From Ziziphus jujuba (lineage: Eukaryota > Streptophyta > Magnoliopsida > Rosales > Rhamnaceae), in NCBI RefSeq assembly GCF_031755915.1, contig NC_083387.1, positions 19,241,001 to 19,305,000 on the forward strand: DNA of 64,000 bases. The letters run 5' to 3'. Numbering within the stretch: the first letter of the stretch is position 1; each line of letters begins with the position of its first letter. The position numbers and the translations under genes were made by a program. Below, in pieces: positions 33,634-44,536 of this stretch. The notes under the pieces were generated by a model. That model had not been told where the DNA came from and did no database searches. It was given only the letters and a program-made list of their open reading frames with translations.

Positions 33634-34284
33634 TTAGATAATGAGACTGAATTGAAAAGAAAAAGCCCCAAAAACTGACAGGATCATGAGCAGAAGAATA
33701 GTTGGAGAATATGTAGGCATTATTCCAAGTGCAGAACTATTATGTTTCTGGTTTTGAGCTTGAGGTGGGTTTGCAATCTCAGGTTCAAGTACTTTGATGA
33801 TCATCTTCTGTCCTCTCTGGCAATGTCCAGCAACCCCACTAATGAAAAAGAAAAAACCAGGTCTATCCAATTTGAAAACGGTTTCACCATTATTGGAGAA
33901 GAAAAGGGGATGAGTAGAATGACATTTCCCATATTCCTCTTCAGTCACCTCCATAACTGAGTCTTTTTTGTACTTGAAATCTATATACATTTCCATGAAA
34001 AAACACAAAGAAAATGTTAAAAAATAAATTAAAAAAAAAAAAAAAACAAAAAGAGTTGAGGGTTTTACCCAAAAAACAGATTTAAGTAGTACAAAGTACT
34101 TACAAACAGTGTCATTAACATTGAACCTGTTTTGAGATGCCCATTGGTTGTAAAATTGTTGGTTTTTATTTTTTGGAACCTCCCAGCCATTGGTTCCCCC
34201 AACTTCAAACTTAGTGCATGTTACAAAGAAGAATTTGAAGGTAGAGAGAAGGAGGAAAGAAAGAAGTAGTTTGGAGGACTCCAT
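33634..34284 (-). CDS. Early nodulin-like protein (phytocyanin family, GPI-anchored)
   Basis: Exons 34284-34104 and 33980-33634 join in frame (GT-AG) to 175 aa. A signal peptide (about residues 1-22) precedes a plastocyanin-like domain opening with FEVGGTNGWEVP. It continues with FNVNDTVYFKYKKDSVMEVTEE, a cysteine in YGKCHSTHP, and FFFISGVAGHCQRGQKMIIKV. The position of the first copper His in true phytocyanins reads S/V here (KKDSVMEV), and the copper Cys position reads S (ISG), so copper binding is unlikely, as in early nodulin-like proteins. A hydrophobic C-terminal tail after SSALG fits a GPI-anchor signal. The ATG at 34284 is preferred over the one six codons upstream because it starts the signal peptide directly. 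Confidence 0.88.
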   Translation of the reverse strand: MESSKLLLSFLLLSTFKFFFVTCTKFEVGGTNGWEVPKNKNQQFYNQWASQNRFNVNDTVCKYFVLLKSVFWVKPSTLFVFFFFLIYFLTFSLCFFMEMYIDFKYKKDSVMEVTEEEYGKCHSTHPLFFSNNGETVFKLDRPGFFFFISGVAGHCQRGQKMIIKVLEPEIANPPQAQNQKHNSSALGIMPTYSPTILLLMILSVFGAFSFQFSLII

Positions 34285-36913
34285 GAAAGACAAAAAGCAC
34301 AATGAGTGTAGCTTTAGGAAGAGTGAAAATGGTGTCTAAGAAAATGTAATGGAGAAAATGGGTTTTTGGAGTTTAATAAGAGAGATATGCAGTTTGGTTG
34401 AAGTCTGGTTTAGTGAGGGAGTAGAGGAAGAGAATTCTAAGGGAGTGAAATTTGGAGGTAGTGGGATTGTTAAAGTGTAAAACCGTTAACCAAATAGGCT
34501 AATCTTTGACTTGGTAGTACGACTGTTTTCCAACAAGGCAGCTCAACGAGACTGTTGAGAGGAATTAGCTGACATTAAAAATAAATAAATAAATAAGGGA
34601 AAAACGGATTTAGGATCTCTACTATATTTTTATTTATTATTATTATTTTTAATCTTTGTTTATACTTAGTTTTTAATTCTAACATTTGATTTCTCAATCC
34701 AACTGTTGATATAAAACCATTTTATCAATAATAATAATAATAATAATAATATAATGAAATTTGAATCAAACATTTGTGTGGATATATATTTTGTGTTAAA
34801 AATACAATTATGCACAAACATAAAACGAAAATAAGTAGATGCAGTATGAGCTGAAATCGTAGTTAATAAAAGATTAATTTGGCAAAATATACGTAATATG
34901 CTTTCAAAATGAATGAGATGTATGTCATCCAGATTATATTGAGTAATATAAATCACTAGGCTTTGAATGAAAACATTACTTCACGAAATATATGTGTATA
35001 TATTAATGTATAATTTATTTGATGGGAGAATTATTTCCTTGTGGCTATTTTAAAATAAGGCTGCTTTAAATGCAAATATCTCATAATGCAGGCTGGGATT
35101 AAATTAGACTAAACTATTAATTTTTTTTTTTTATTTGCTGCATTCTTCTAACTATTGTCACATCAATCTAGTAAAATGTTTATTCAAATTTTATTTGACT
35201 AACTTTAAATGTATTCCAAACGATCCTTATTTAGAGATATATTGTTTTAAATTCAATTCAATTAAATTGGATTATTTTGAATTTATCTAAATTTGATTTG
35301 AGTAAACTTAGAATTTTAAATTTAGATGTACTCCAATTGAGTCCTATTTAGAGACATATAATTGAAAAAACTATATTGTACCCCTCTTAACTATACCATT
35401 TTTCGCACTTTGTCTTTGGGCCTTATGTACAAAACTCATTTGCTATTTACCCAAAAAAAAAAAAAAAAAAAAACCAGAAAAAAAAAAAGAGAAAAGAAAA
35501 GATTTTTTTAAAAAAAATTTGCATTGCCCTCTTAAAATAATTTTCAAGTTTCTTAAATTTTTTATGGATTTTAACAAATGAATTTGATGGAATTTTTGAC
35601 TGATAAACGCACATCTCATATAACTATATTTGTAAACCATCTTATTCCATTTTATTTTACCATTTAAATGGTATGTATGACAAATTTTATCAAATTAAAA
35701 AATAAACAAATAAATAAATAATCACCAGTATAATAATTTCTGTAGAACACTCTACATTACCAGGGTCATTTTTAATCAATTCCGCCTTTTCCTACATTTT
35801 GCATCAAGAAAATCTTACTTGGATAGAAACATTTATCATGCATCTTTCAAAACAATATTTAGTTTGTCAACATAAACAATGACACTAAAATTCCCAGCCA
35901 CAACAAAATCAACCAAGTTAATTTTGTGGATTGATTGTTTAAACTAAGATTTATTATATGAAATATCAATAAGATCTGCAGAGACAGATGAATTAAGGTT
36001 AATATTTTGAACAAGACCTAAATAATGAGACTATGATGACCTTATCACATCCCAAACTTTTTGCGGTTTCAAAAAATGAAAGTTAGCGTTGGATCCAAGC
36101 TGTGGTAAATCCATGAACTTTTTAGAACATTTTTTTTTCTTCATTGTTGAATAAAAATTGATTTATCTTTTAACATATTTTAAAAATTGATTACAATTAG
36201 TATATTATAAAATTCGGCTTTGAATTATAATTTATGAGGTTCTAAAAAAAAAAAAACAAAATGGAAAAAAACTTGTATGTATAGTTATGATGAAAAAATA
36301 TTTTTCTCAACATGAAGTGTCCAAAAATTAATCCAGAATTTATAAAATATAGTAGAAAATATAGAATGCCATAATTTGTAAGTTGTAAATAATAAAAAAG
36401 AACAATGCACTCTTTGTAATTTTCCGAGGGATGTATGATAATTAAAATATGGTAACCATGTAGAATTTTTTTTTATATCAATATTTTAGAAACAAGAAAC
36501 GCAAGGAGTTTCCAATAAAAAGTTTCTGATACTTATTTTATTTTACTTTATTTTTAAAAACAAAATACAGAAACAATAAAATTACTAATTATTCCTATTT
36601 CCACTTCTGGAAAGACGAAAAATATTATCCCTATGCCAACCAGAAATTTATGCGTGGCACCTCATTAATCCAAATCCATCATTTTCCAGATTACAGCACT
36701 GAATCCATTCCCTTCTCTCATATTAACCAAATGTTGCCCAAAAACAATTTCTTCTTTTGCTTTTATTCCACCAAAATCAGCAACCCAAAAAAAAAAAAAA
36801 AAAAAAAATCTCTAACAAGGATTCATACAAATCTTCTGTTTCTGTGTGATGTATTTCTTGTTTCTTTTCTTGTTTCTTTTATATTTTTCCAACCTATCCT
36901 TTGGTGAGAAAAA
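34285..36913. other. AT-rich intergenic DNA
   Basis: 2.6 kb upstream of the phytocyanin-like gene and downstream of the unknown conserved gene. It holds AT-rich DNA with homopolymer runs (poly-A near 35454-35473 and 36787-36808) and an ATA run near 34727-34751. I see no gene. Confidence 0.5.
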
Positions 36914-38985
36914 TCACAAAATAATATCTTTCAAGGCAACAATATTGCAGCTTGTTTGGGTGGTAGCATTGTTCCCTTGGTTCCTCAGCATATTGGATTT
37001 GTACCCGTTGCTGCCATTATTGCTGCTATTTTTATGATCAAAGCGATAACGATTGTATGTTGCTTGCTCAAGTGTTCCATCTCTGAAAACAAACACACTT
37101 TCATCTTCTTCCATTCGACGCCATTTTCGGTTTCGATCGTGGATTCGATACAGCGGCATACCTCTTAAGGGAGAAAAGAAAACAAACACAGATGAGATTT
37201 AAAAAGGCTGATATTAATCCTCACATAGCTAATATTAATTTTAGTACATTAATTAATTATTTTATAAGAAATAGAAAAAAAGAAGAAGTTTAATATGTTA
37301 TACCCTGCAAGTGCAAGATGATCATATATTGACGCCAAGAAGGTGCTAATTCAACAAAACTCGAAAAAAACATTAAAATAAAGACAACTTGCATGAAACT
37401 TGCAGTGTGATTCAGACTGAAAGATAAATTTTTTCAGCATGACATTAAATTTTTGAACCTAATTAAATAAAATTTGACTTTTTTAGTTGATGAAATATGA
37501 TTAACTTGTCCTTTAACTATTTTTTTTTTGTTTTATTATTTTATTCATGCTTTTAGAATTAATAAATTAATATTATCACTCAAACCATTTTATTGGGGTG
37601 TAAATGATATTTCTCAAACCATAAGGACATCTCTATAATCAGGTCGTACTTAATTTAGAGGGTTTTACTGTATATGAAATATAGCCCTATGCTATGGTAT
37701 CCACTTACATATATTTTGATAATGATAAAATTAGTAAAAATCTAGTTTTTCTGGAAAAATAATAATTTTTTTTATTTAGATATTTATTATGAAATAAAAA
37801 AATATAAATTCAAAAAATTAGATTTCATCACTATAAAAAAATATATAAAAAAATTGTTCCTACCTATAAGATACATCACAATTACAAATAATAAATTAAT
37901 CTGCCTAGATGCACAAAATAAATTTTTTGAGTTTTAAATAAACAGTAAAATTAAAATATTACATATTTATTCCTTTTCTCATACGTATTTATTCGAGATG
38001 ATAAACTCAAAAGTCAAACCAAAAGTTCAAATATTATTTTATACAGATAAAATTAAATTTATTACTATAATAATTTTGAAGTACTTTCCTCTTTTTTTTT
38101 TTTTTTTTTTTGGCTAAATAAAGTACTTTCCTATTATTTGTTGTTGCCACTCACAACAAAATATAATTGTATAACTTTAGACCCTATTTTCTATTAAAAA
38201 AAAAAAAACTTTAAGCCCTATTAAAGCGGTTAAGCTTTTTCTTTGTATTTTTATTTGATAATTTTGGACTATAGAATAATAATTAGAGTAAAAGCAACAA
38301 ATATTTACTTTAGTTTACAAGGTAAAAATGTTGTTATAAAACATCCAAAAGCAAAAATTAAATAAATTATTTTATGAACTCTCTATAAAATAAATATTTT
38401 ATATGAAAAATTAAAAAAGGCACATAAGTTTAAAAACTATATTTTCTATATAAAAAAAGGATAAAAAACTATATATTTAATATTTATAGCATAAGATTTC
38501 CATCTCGAACCGGAATATTTAGCTCCCCAAAGGCCTTATTATCTCTACTTGAAATTCAAACCTATTAGTATGTATAATAATATTGTCAACTCAATATCAA
38601 CATTCCCACCAACAAATTTTTTTTTTAAATAAAAAATATAATTAATGAATATGTAATAACAAAACTCCCTAAAACTATAGTAATGTATCCAATTTGTTTA
38701 AAAATATAGTTAAAATATTTTGTAGTCAAAATCCACTATAAGAGACCGATAAGAAAACCAATATGTAACTCAATTTTTTTTTCCTTTCTTTTTCATTATT
38801 TAATAAAAAAGAAACATAAATAATTAAATTATATAAATAACAAATTAAACAACTATAAAATTATAGAAATGAAATCCAATTCAATTTTATTACCAAAAAA
38901 AACGAAAAAAAGAATCCAATTCAATTCGTTTTAAATTATTAAAGCAAAAAAGAAAAAAAAAAAAGCAATAAAATAGGAAACCAAA

Positions 38986-39016
<31 letters not shown>

Positions 39017-39386
39017 CGTACCTAATATGAAAAAGATCGGAGATATCGTCCATCCCGATGTAGAAGCTAACGGCGTCGATGAAAGCACGATACGTATAGA
39101 TGTGAAGCCCGTCGATTCTCGGGTACGGCAGTTTCGGCTTAGGCGGCGGTGGGTCCGAACCCGAACCCGAAACCGAACCGCACTTAGCAAACTGAAACCG
39201 CCAACCACCGGCCGAGTAAACGTACTCTTTCCAAACGCCGGAAGAACTAGGCGGCGGCGGTAGTTTTCCGACGAAGCCCAAGGTGGCCATGATGGGCTCC
39301 AACTCGTCGTGGGTCATAATAGGCTTGAAGGTCCTTGTGTGCCACAGAGCCAGCTTCCTCATACTCTCTTTCATGCATTCCTCCAT
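36914..39386 (-). CDS. Conserved plant protein of unknown function
   Basis: Exons 39386-39022 and 37163-36914, separated by a 1.86-kb intron, join in frame to 204 aa. I recognise the sequence as a conserved plant-only type but know no function. Strong segments: LALWHTRTFKPIMTHDELEP near the N terminus, WKEYVYSAGGWRF, PYPRIDGLHIYTYRAFIDAV, FYIGMDDISDLFHIRGMPLY spanning the splice, and HDRNRKWRRMEEDESVFVF. The tail is Asn/Ser-rich and ends in NIVALKDIIL. No signal peptide or membrane segment. A short proline run and GS-rich linker lie in exon 1. The start at 39386 (MEECMKESMRKLAL) is chosen because upstream in-frame sequence is low-complexity K/F from poly-purine DNA. A (GA)12 run lies just inside the intron after the donor. 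Confidence 0.82.
38990..39016. repeat. (GA)n microsatellite beside a splice donor
   Basis: Perfect GA run immediately downstream (on the transcript) of the 5' splice site at 39021/39020 of the unknown conserved gene; in the RNA it is a CU tract. Confidence 0.9.
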
Positions 39387-39912
39387 TTGGATTTCACTTT
39401 TCCCGTTTCGAAACTTTTTTTTTTTTTTTTCTTTTTCCCCTTTCGAAACTTTTTTTTTTTTTTTTTTAAAGAGAGAGAGAAAGAGAGAGAGAGCTCTTGA
39501 ATGCAGGGATTTTGGAGAGGTTTTAGAGTTGGTAAAGGAGATTATAAATGACATAATTAACCGACCACGACTCAGAATAAAAGAAAATTAAAAAAATACA
39601 TATATATATATAGTAAAAAATACATATATATATAGTAAAAAATACATATATATATATATTTTTGGAAAGAGGAAATCTTGGGGGGAGAAGTAAAAAATAA
39701 AAAATAAAAATCAAATCAGTGGGCTTTTTTATTTTTGTTTCTGTTTTTGGTGTTTTTTTTTTTTTTTTTTTATGTTTTCTTTTTCCCCTATTTGGGAGCG
39801 GTATAGCTTTCGTGGAAAAAGGTGAGTGAACCCAGATTTGTAGGAGTCGGCCAGGTGAGATTGACGTGTCGTGGCCATAAAGAAAGGAGATTATGTTTTC
39901 TTTTAAAAGCCC

Positions 39913-39948
<36 letters not shown>

Positions 39949-40481
39949 CAAATGTCTCCAGAGTCCAAACTCATCAAATTCTATGGCTTTTTAAAAATTT
40001 CTTACCATATGGACTCCGAGTGAATCGGTATCACTATGACTATGTATGAATTTGAAATTTGGTTTTGTTTTTTGAATTTTACGCTACAGAATTGTTATGC
40101 TTATCATCAATAGGCCAAATATATTATTCTAAAATCATCTTTTTGGTTTAATCGAAATTGCTTGACTATTTACATCCTGAACCCATTTATTTTTAACTTT
40201 CTAAGTACCAACCAACTGATCATATGCACAATTTTCACCCAAAAAAAAAAAAATTGTACGACAAGTATAATATTTTTTTTCATTATTTTATTTAAAATTT
40301 GTTTTTTTTCTTTTTTTAAATTTATATTAGTCAGTTTTGGAATCACAATGTTGGTCGAAGATGCTCTTAGTCTTAGACCATGGTGGTCCTGGTCCATGAC
40401 CCATCGTTCTATTAATAAAAAACTAAAAACAAAAACAAATAGAAAACAAATCTGAACGCAAATCCTGCCACCACGGCCGAT
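39387..40481. promoter_or_regulatory. Divergent intergenic region between the unknown gene and aminoacylase
   Basis: About 1.1 kb separates the two ATGs, which point away from each other. It must therefore contain both promoters. It carries a CT-rich tract at 39908-39948, poly-T tracts and the AT repeat noted above. Individual elements cannot be assigned with confidence. Confidence 0.5.
39596..39662. repeat. AT-rich tandem repeat, about 25-bp period
   Basis: Three copies of AAAAAATACATATATATATA with a TAGT junction between copies. It lies in the shared 5' flank of two divergent genes. Confidence 0.8.
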
Positions 40482-43400
40482 ATGGACTTGAGTGGCAGAA
40501 GAAAAAGCCTTCTTCTTCTTCTTCTTCTCCTTCACTTCCAATTCTTAGCATTTTTCTCAGTCACAGTCACAGTCACAGTCACAGCCACTTCATCATCAGC
40601 AGAGGACCCAATCTCATCATCATCATCAGCCATATCAAGGTTCCGACACTACCTCCAAATCAACACTGCCCACCCAACTCCCCTGTACTACCAAGCAGCC
40701 GATTACATCCTCTCCCAGGCCGAGTCCTTGTCCCTCGAATCCCAAACCCATGAGTTCGTCAAAGGCAAGCCACTCGTCCTCCTCAAATGGCCAGGATCCG
40801 ACCCTTCTCTTCCTTCGATCCTTCTTAATTCACACACCGACGTCGTTCCAGTCGAGAACGACAAGTGGGTTTACCCTCCCTTCTCTGCCCATGTCGATTC
40901 ACATGGGAATATATACGCCAGAGGCTCTCAGGACACCAAATGCATTGGCTTTCAGTACCTGGAGGCCATTCGACGCTTGAAGGCTAATGGGTTCCGGCCA
41001 ATTCGCTCGGTTTATGTGTCTTTTGTACCTGACGAGGAGATTGGTGGACGAGATGGTGCTCACAAGTTCGCTGAATCAGATGTTTTCAGGGATATGAATG
41101 TGGGTATTGTGCTCGATGAAGGTATTTTATTTTATTTTTTTTCCTGTAACTGGGACTTTGAGACTGTGTTCTTGATTATTGAATGAATTTCATTTCAATT
41201 TATTTTTATTTTTTTTGCTGTTGTTGTTTGGGGTGGGAGAGTAGGGTCGACTTCGGAAGATGAGAATTACAAGGCGTTTTTTGCGGAGAGGTGTCCATGG
41301 TGGCTGGTGATCAAAGCTACAGGGGCACCAGGCCATGGAGCAAAGCTTTATGACAACACTGCCATGGAGAACCTGTTGAAAAGCATTGAGAGTATCAGGC
41401 GTTTTCGAGCTTCACAGTTTGACTTGGTCAAGGCGGGTTTGAAGGCTGATAGTGAGGTTATCTCTGTTAACATGGTGTTTCTGAAAGCTGGCACCCCGTC
41501 ACCAACTGTAAGTTGGCTGACTCTGTAGCTCTTTATTGTCGACTATTTAGTGCTGCTCTGACAATATTTTGTATAAAAAAATAAGATATATATATATATA
41601 TATATATTTTTTTTTTTTCCCTATATTCTGTATAAGCTAGTCATGAGATCAAGATTGACAGCTGGTTTTCAATGGAACTTCTGCACTAAGAGATTTCTTT
41701 TTTTGTAGTTTGTAGTTTTGTTCTGTGAACTCACCTAACACCGCACAGCATGTAGGTATTAGATAATGGGACTTGTTATGAATAATGGAGAGTTTCATTA
41801 GCCTTTTTGGCATTTGGCTATTGGCTTTCTCAAGAGGAGCTTGTGTATGCTATAAATACATGTATATTCGGAGCATTGTTGCAGCAAATTAAAATGAAAT
41901 TATTAAACATAGTGATGGAGTTGTTAATTGTTACCCTAAGATAGATGAATGACCGTCCACATATTAGATGCTTGCTATGTGTTAAGGCATAAGGTAGAGT
42001 GTAGGCCCCATATGATGATGAGAAGCCAGTTAATGTTCCTCCTGAAGTTACCAGTGAAACTTCAAGTAATATGATGAAGAATCATTTTGGAAGATCCTTA
42101 TTTTCTCTTGTCTAAATCATGATCATTTTATGATGATAATTATAATGAAGTATTTTTAACTATTTCCCCCATTTTGTTTGTCAGGGTTTTGTCATGAATT
42201 TGCAGCCATCTGAAGCTGAAGCAGGTTTTGATATAAGAGTCCCACCAAATGCTGATCCAGAGGCTTTAGAGACACGCATTGCTCAAGAATGGGCACCTGC
42301 TTCACGCAATATGACATTTGAGGTAATAATTCACTCTTTGAAACTTCTTTTCTTGGAATCTAATTCGAAATAAGGATGGAGAAAATGTTTGTATTATGGG
42401 CAATATGATTACTTTCTGCCTAAAAATATGAGCATAGATAAAGCAATTATACATGTTTACAGTATTTGAATTTTTACCATTCGTTGTGTCACTTTTCTTC
42501 TTTTTTAATTTCATTTTCCACTAAAATCACGTTAAAAAGCTTGTCCATTTTGATTTTTCAAATTCACTTTTTAACCAAGACTTCTGGTAGACCGCATCAA
42601 ATACTCAAGTTTAATGTACCAAATAAAAACGAAAAAGCTGAACAGGATGGGAAACAATATTATTCTATTTTGTAGCTTTGATGGTAAGTATTAATGGTCT
42701 TTAAAATAAAGCCAAGGAACATGAGGAAACCATGCAAAGTTTTCAAAGAGAGACTTCTTATGGTGCTAGAAGAAGAACCCTTGCCAATTTACTTTTGGGA
42801 AATTTTAATAGGAACGTAGAACCTGTTGAAGATAGAAGAAAGCAGAAAAATCATCTGTGCCTGCGGCTGTGCTAGTTTAATGAAAAAGGATTTCTCGTTC
42901 TTAATAGCGTGTGTGGTCCAAGTGAATAGTCTGTTACTGGTTGGCACCAAGTATCCAGCTCACTATAGAATCGGCTTTCCTAAGGCTTAACTTGCCTTGA
43001 TGCATTTCAGTGATCAATACCATGATCATGTTGGTTCAATTACTTTAGCATCTTGAAAGCATGGATAATTATTAAACTCGAAGAATTTATAATTATTTGT
43101 ATGGCTGTTACTTGAATTCTTAATATCTTTGGCAGTTCAAAATGAAGGTTCCTGTGCGTGATAAGTTTGGGAGACCAGTCATCACCACAACTGACAGTTC
43201 AAACCCCTGGTGGAATCTGTTGGAAGAAGCAGTAAGGAAAGCTAATGGAAAACTTGATAAGCCAGAGATAAATCTTGGTACAACAGATGCTCGCTACTTC
43301 CGGGTACTGGGAATACCAGCTATTGGCTTCTCTCCTATGATCAATACTCCTGCCCGTCTTCATGACCACAATGAGGTGAGCATTTTAACTGTATGGGTTT

Positions 43401-43865
43401 ATTGTTTGCTAAATCGAACAAATTTATCTATGATGGCAGATTGACCAATATTACCTTCTACATACAATGTCTTGGCTATGAGACATTGGCAAGCAAGGAA
43501 ATGATGCCATGTCTTCTGTGGTTTGTTTTTCAAAGCTTGTCCTCTTCCCACCAACCCATCCCACCCCAACCTTACCCCTACTGTCCAACCTGCCAAATGG
43601 ATCACTATGAATTTTTGTCAAAGTAGGATCCATTTATATGTTACTTTGAACCCTTTCTCTCCCTTTAGCAGACAACGTTTATAAGTTAATTTTCTTCACA
43701 TATCTGACCACCTTTTTTTTTTTTTTTTTTTTTCTTTACCTTGTTGCACAGTTCCTGCACAAAGATGAATATCTGAAAGGAATTCATATTTATGAATCTA
43801 TTATCAGAGCTTATGCATCCCATGTAGAGGATGAAAGAAATGGAAGCTCCAAAGATGAGTTATGA
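40482..43865 (+). CDS. Aminoacylase-1-like M20 metallopeptidase
   Basis: Zinc enzyme that hydrolyses N-acyl-L-amino acids. Exons 40482-41121, 41245-41507, 42185-42322, 43136-43375 and 43752-43865 join in frame with GT-AG sites to 464 aa, the family length. A signal peptide (poly-Leu, then a VT repeat) implies entry to the secretory pathway. M20 metal and catalytic residues are visible: H118-x-D120 in NSHTDVVPV, D151 in GSQDTKCIG, the E185-E186 pair in PDEEIGGRDG, D212 in VLDEG, and the late His in ARLHDHNE (exon 4). The dimerisation-domain segment KATGAPGHGAKLYDNTAMEN lies in exon 2. I recall the Arabidopsis homologue as At4g38220, next to BIG1 and EXPA20, which agrees with the order here. 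The true substrate in plants is not established by sequence. Confidence 0.93.
40560..40586 (+). repeat. Coding hexanucleotide repeat in the aminoacylase signal peptide
   Basis: GTCACA units in tandem encode alternating Val-Thr (SVTVTVTVTAT) at about residues 26-36. The repeat lies at the junction between the hydrophobic core and the mature protein. Confidence 0.9.
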
Positions 43866-44536
43866 GAGGGAAAATAAGCTAACTCATGTCTTCTGAGGTA
43901 CATTGCCTGATGGTATTTCATGTGCTTAATCGCAATGGGATAAGAGAAGTCTGGTAAAGCAGGGGTTGATCTCCAACTATGCAGGGGACTGATTCATTAC
44001 AACACTGGCTGGATGTTTTGGTAATCAGACATGATAAAAAAGCAACTTTGTTCCCACGTCATATTGAATTTCCTTTAAATTTGTACCAGAACATACAAGA
44101 TTCAATGAATATTACAGCGTGAATTAGTTCAATTCTACACATGCATACATCAACTTGTATTGTTGTAATCAATCACATTACATTCAAGCTACCTATTTGT
44201 CCATTGGAGGACCGTGGACCTATGCCAAATCCTCGATCTTCGGGGTAGATGGAATTTGATATCCAATCTCATACAACGGCAAACCAATTTTATCAGCTAT
44301 CAATTAGTCAAATCTTCTGCATCTTTGGTCTTAACGTAATTCTTATACTATTAGAGTCAGCATCTCAATTTTAGTTCACATATAACTCCAGCTTTGTATC
44401 TATTGGAGATGAAGATATGATAACTATCTCTTTCTTTCAATTGATCACTGGGTTTGACATTTTTCTTCAAGGTATCTTTTTTACGTACCTTCTATTGTAC
44501 ACAGAATTCGCATGCAGCAAGAGCTCATGGATTCTG
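43866..44536. other. Convergent intergenic region
   Basis: Holds the 3' ends of aminoacylase-like (+) and REME1-like (-) genes. No other gene seen. Confidence 0.5.

Noticed and set aside
39283..39591. Plus-strand ORF of 102 codons with Phe runs
   Set aside because: Antisense of exon 1 and leader of the unknown conserved gene; the Phe runs come from poly-T DNA.
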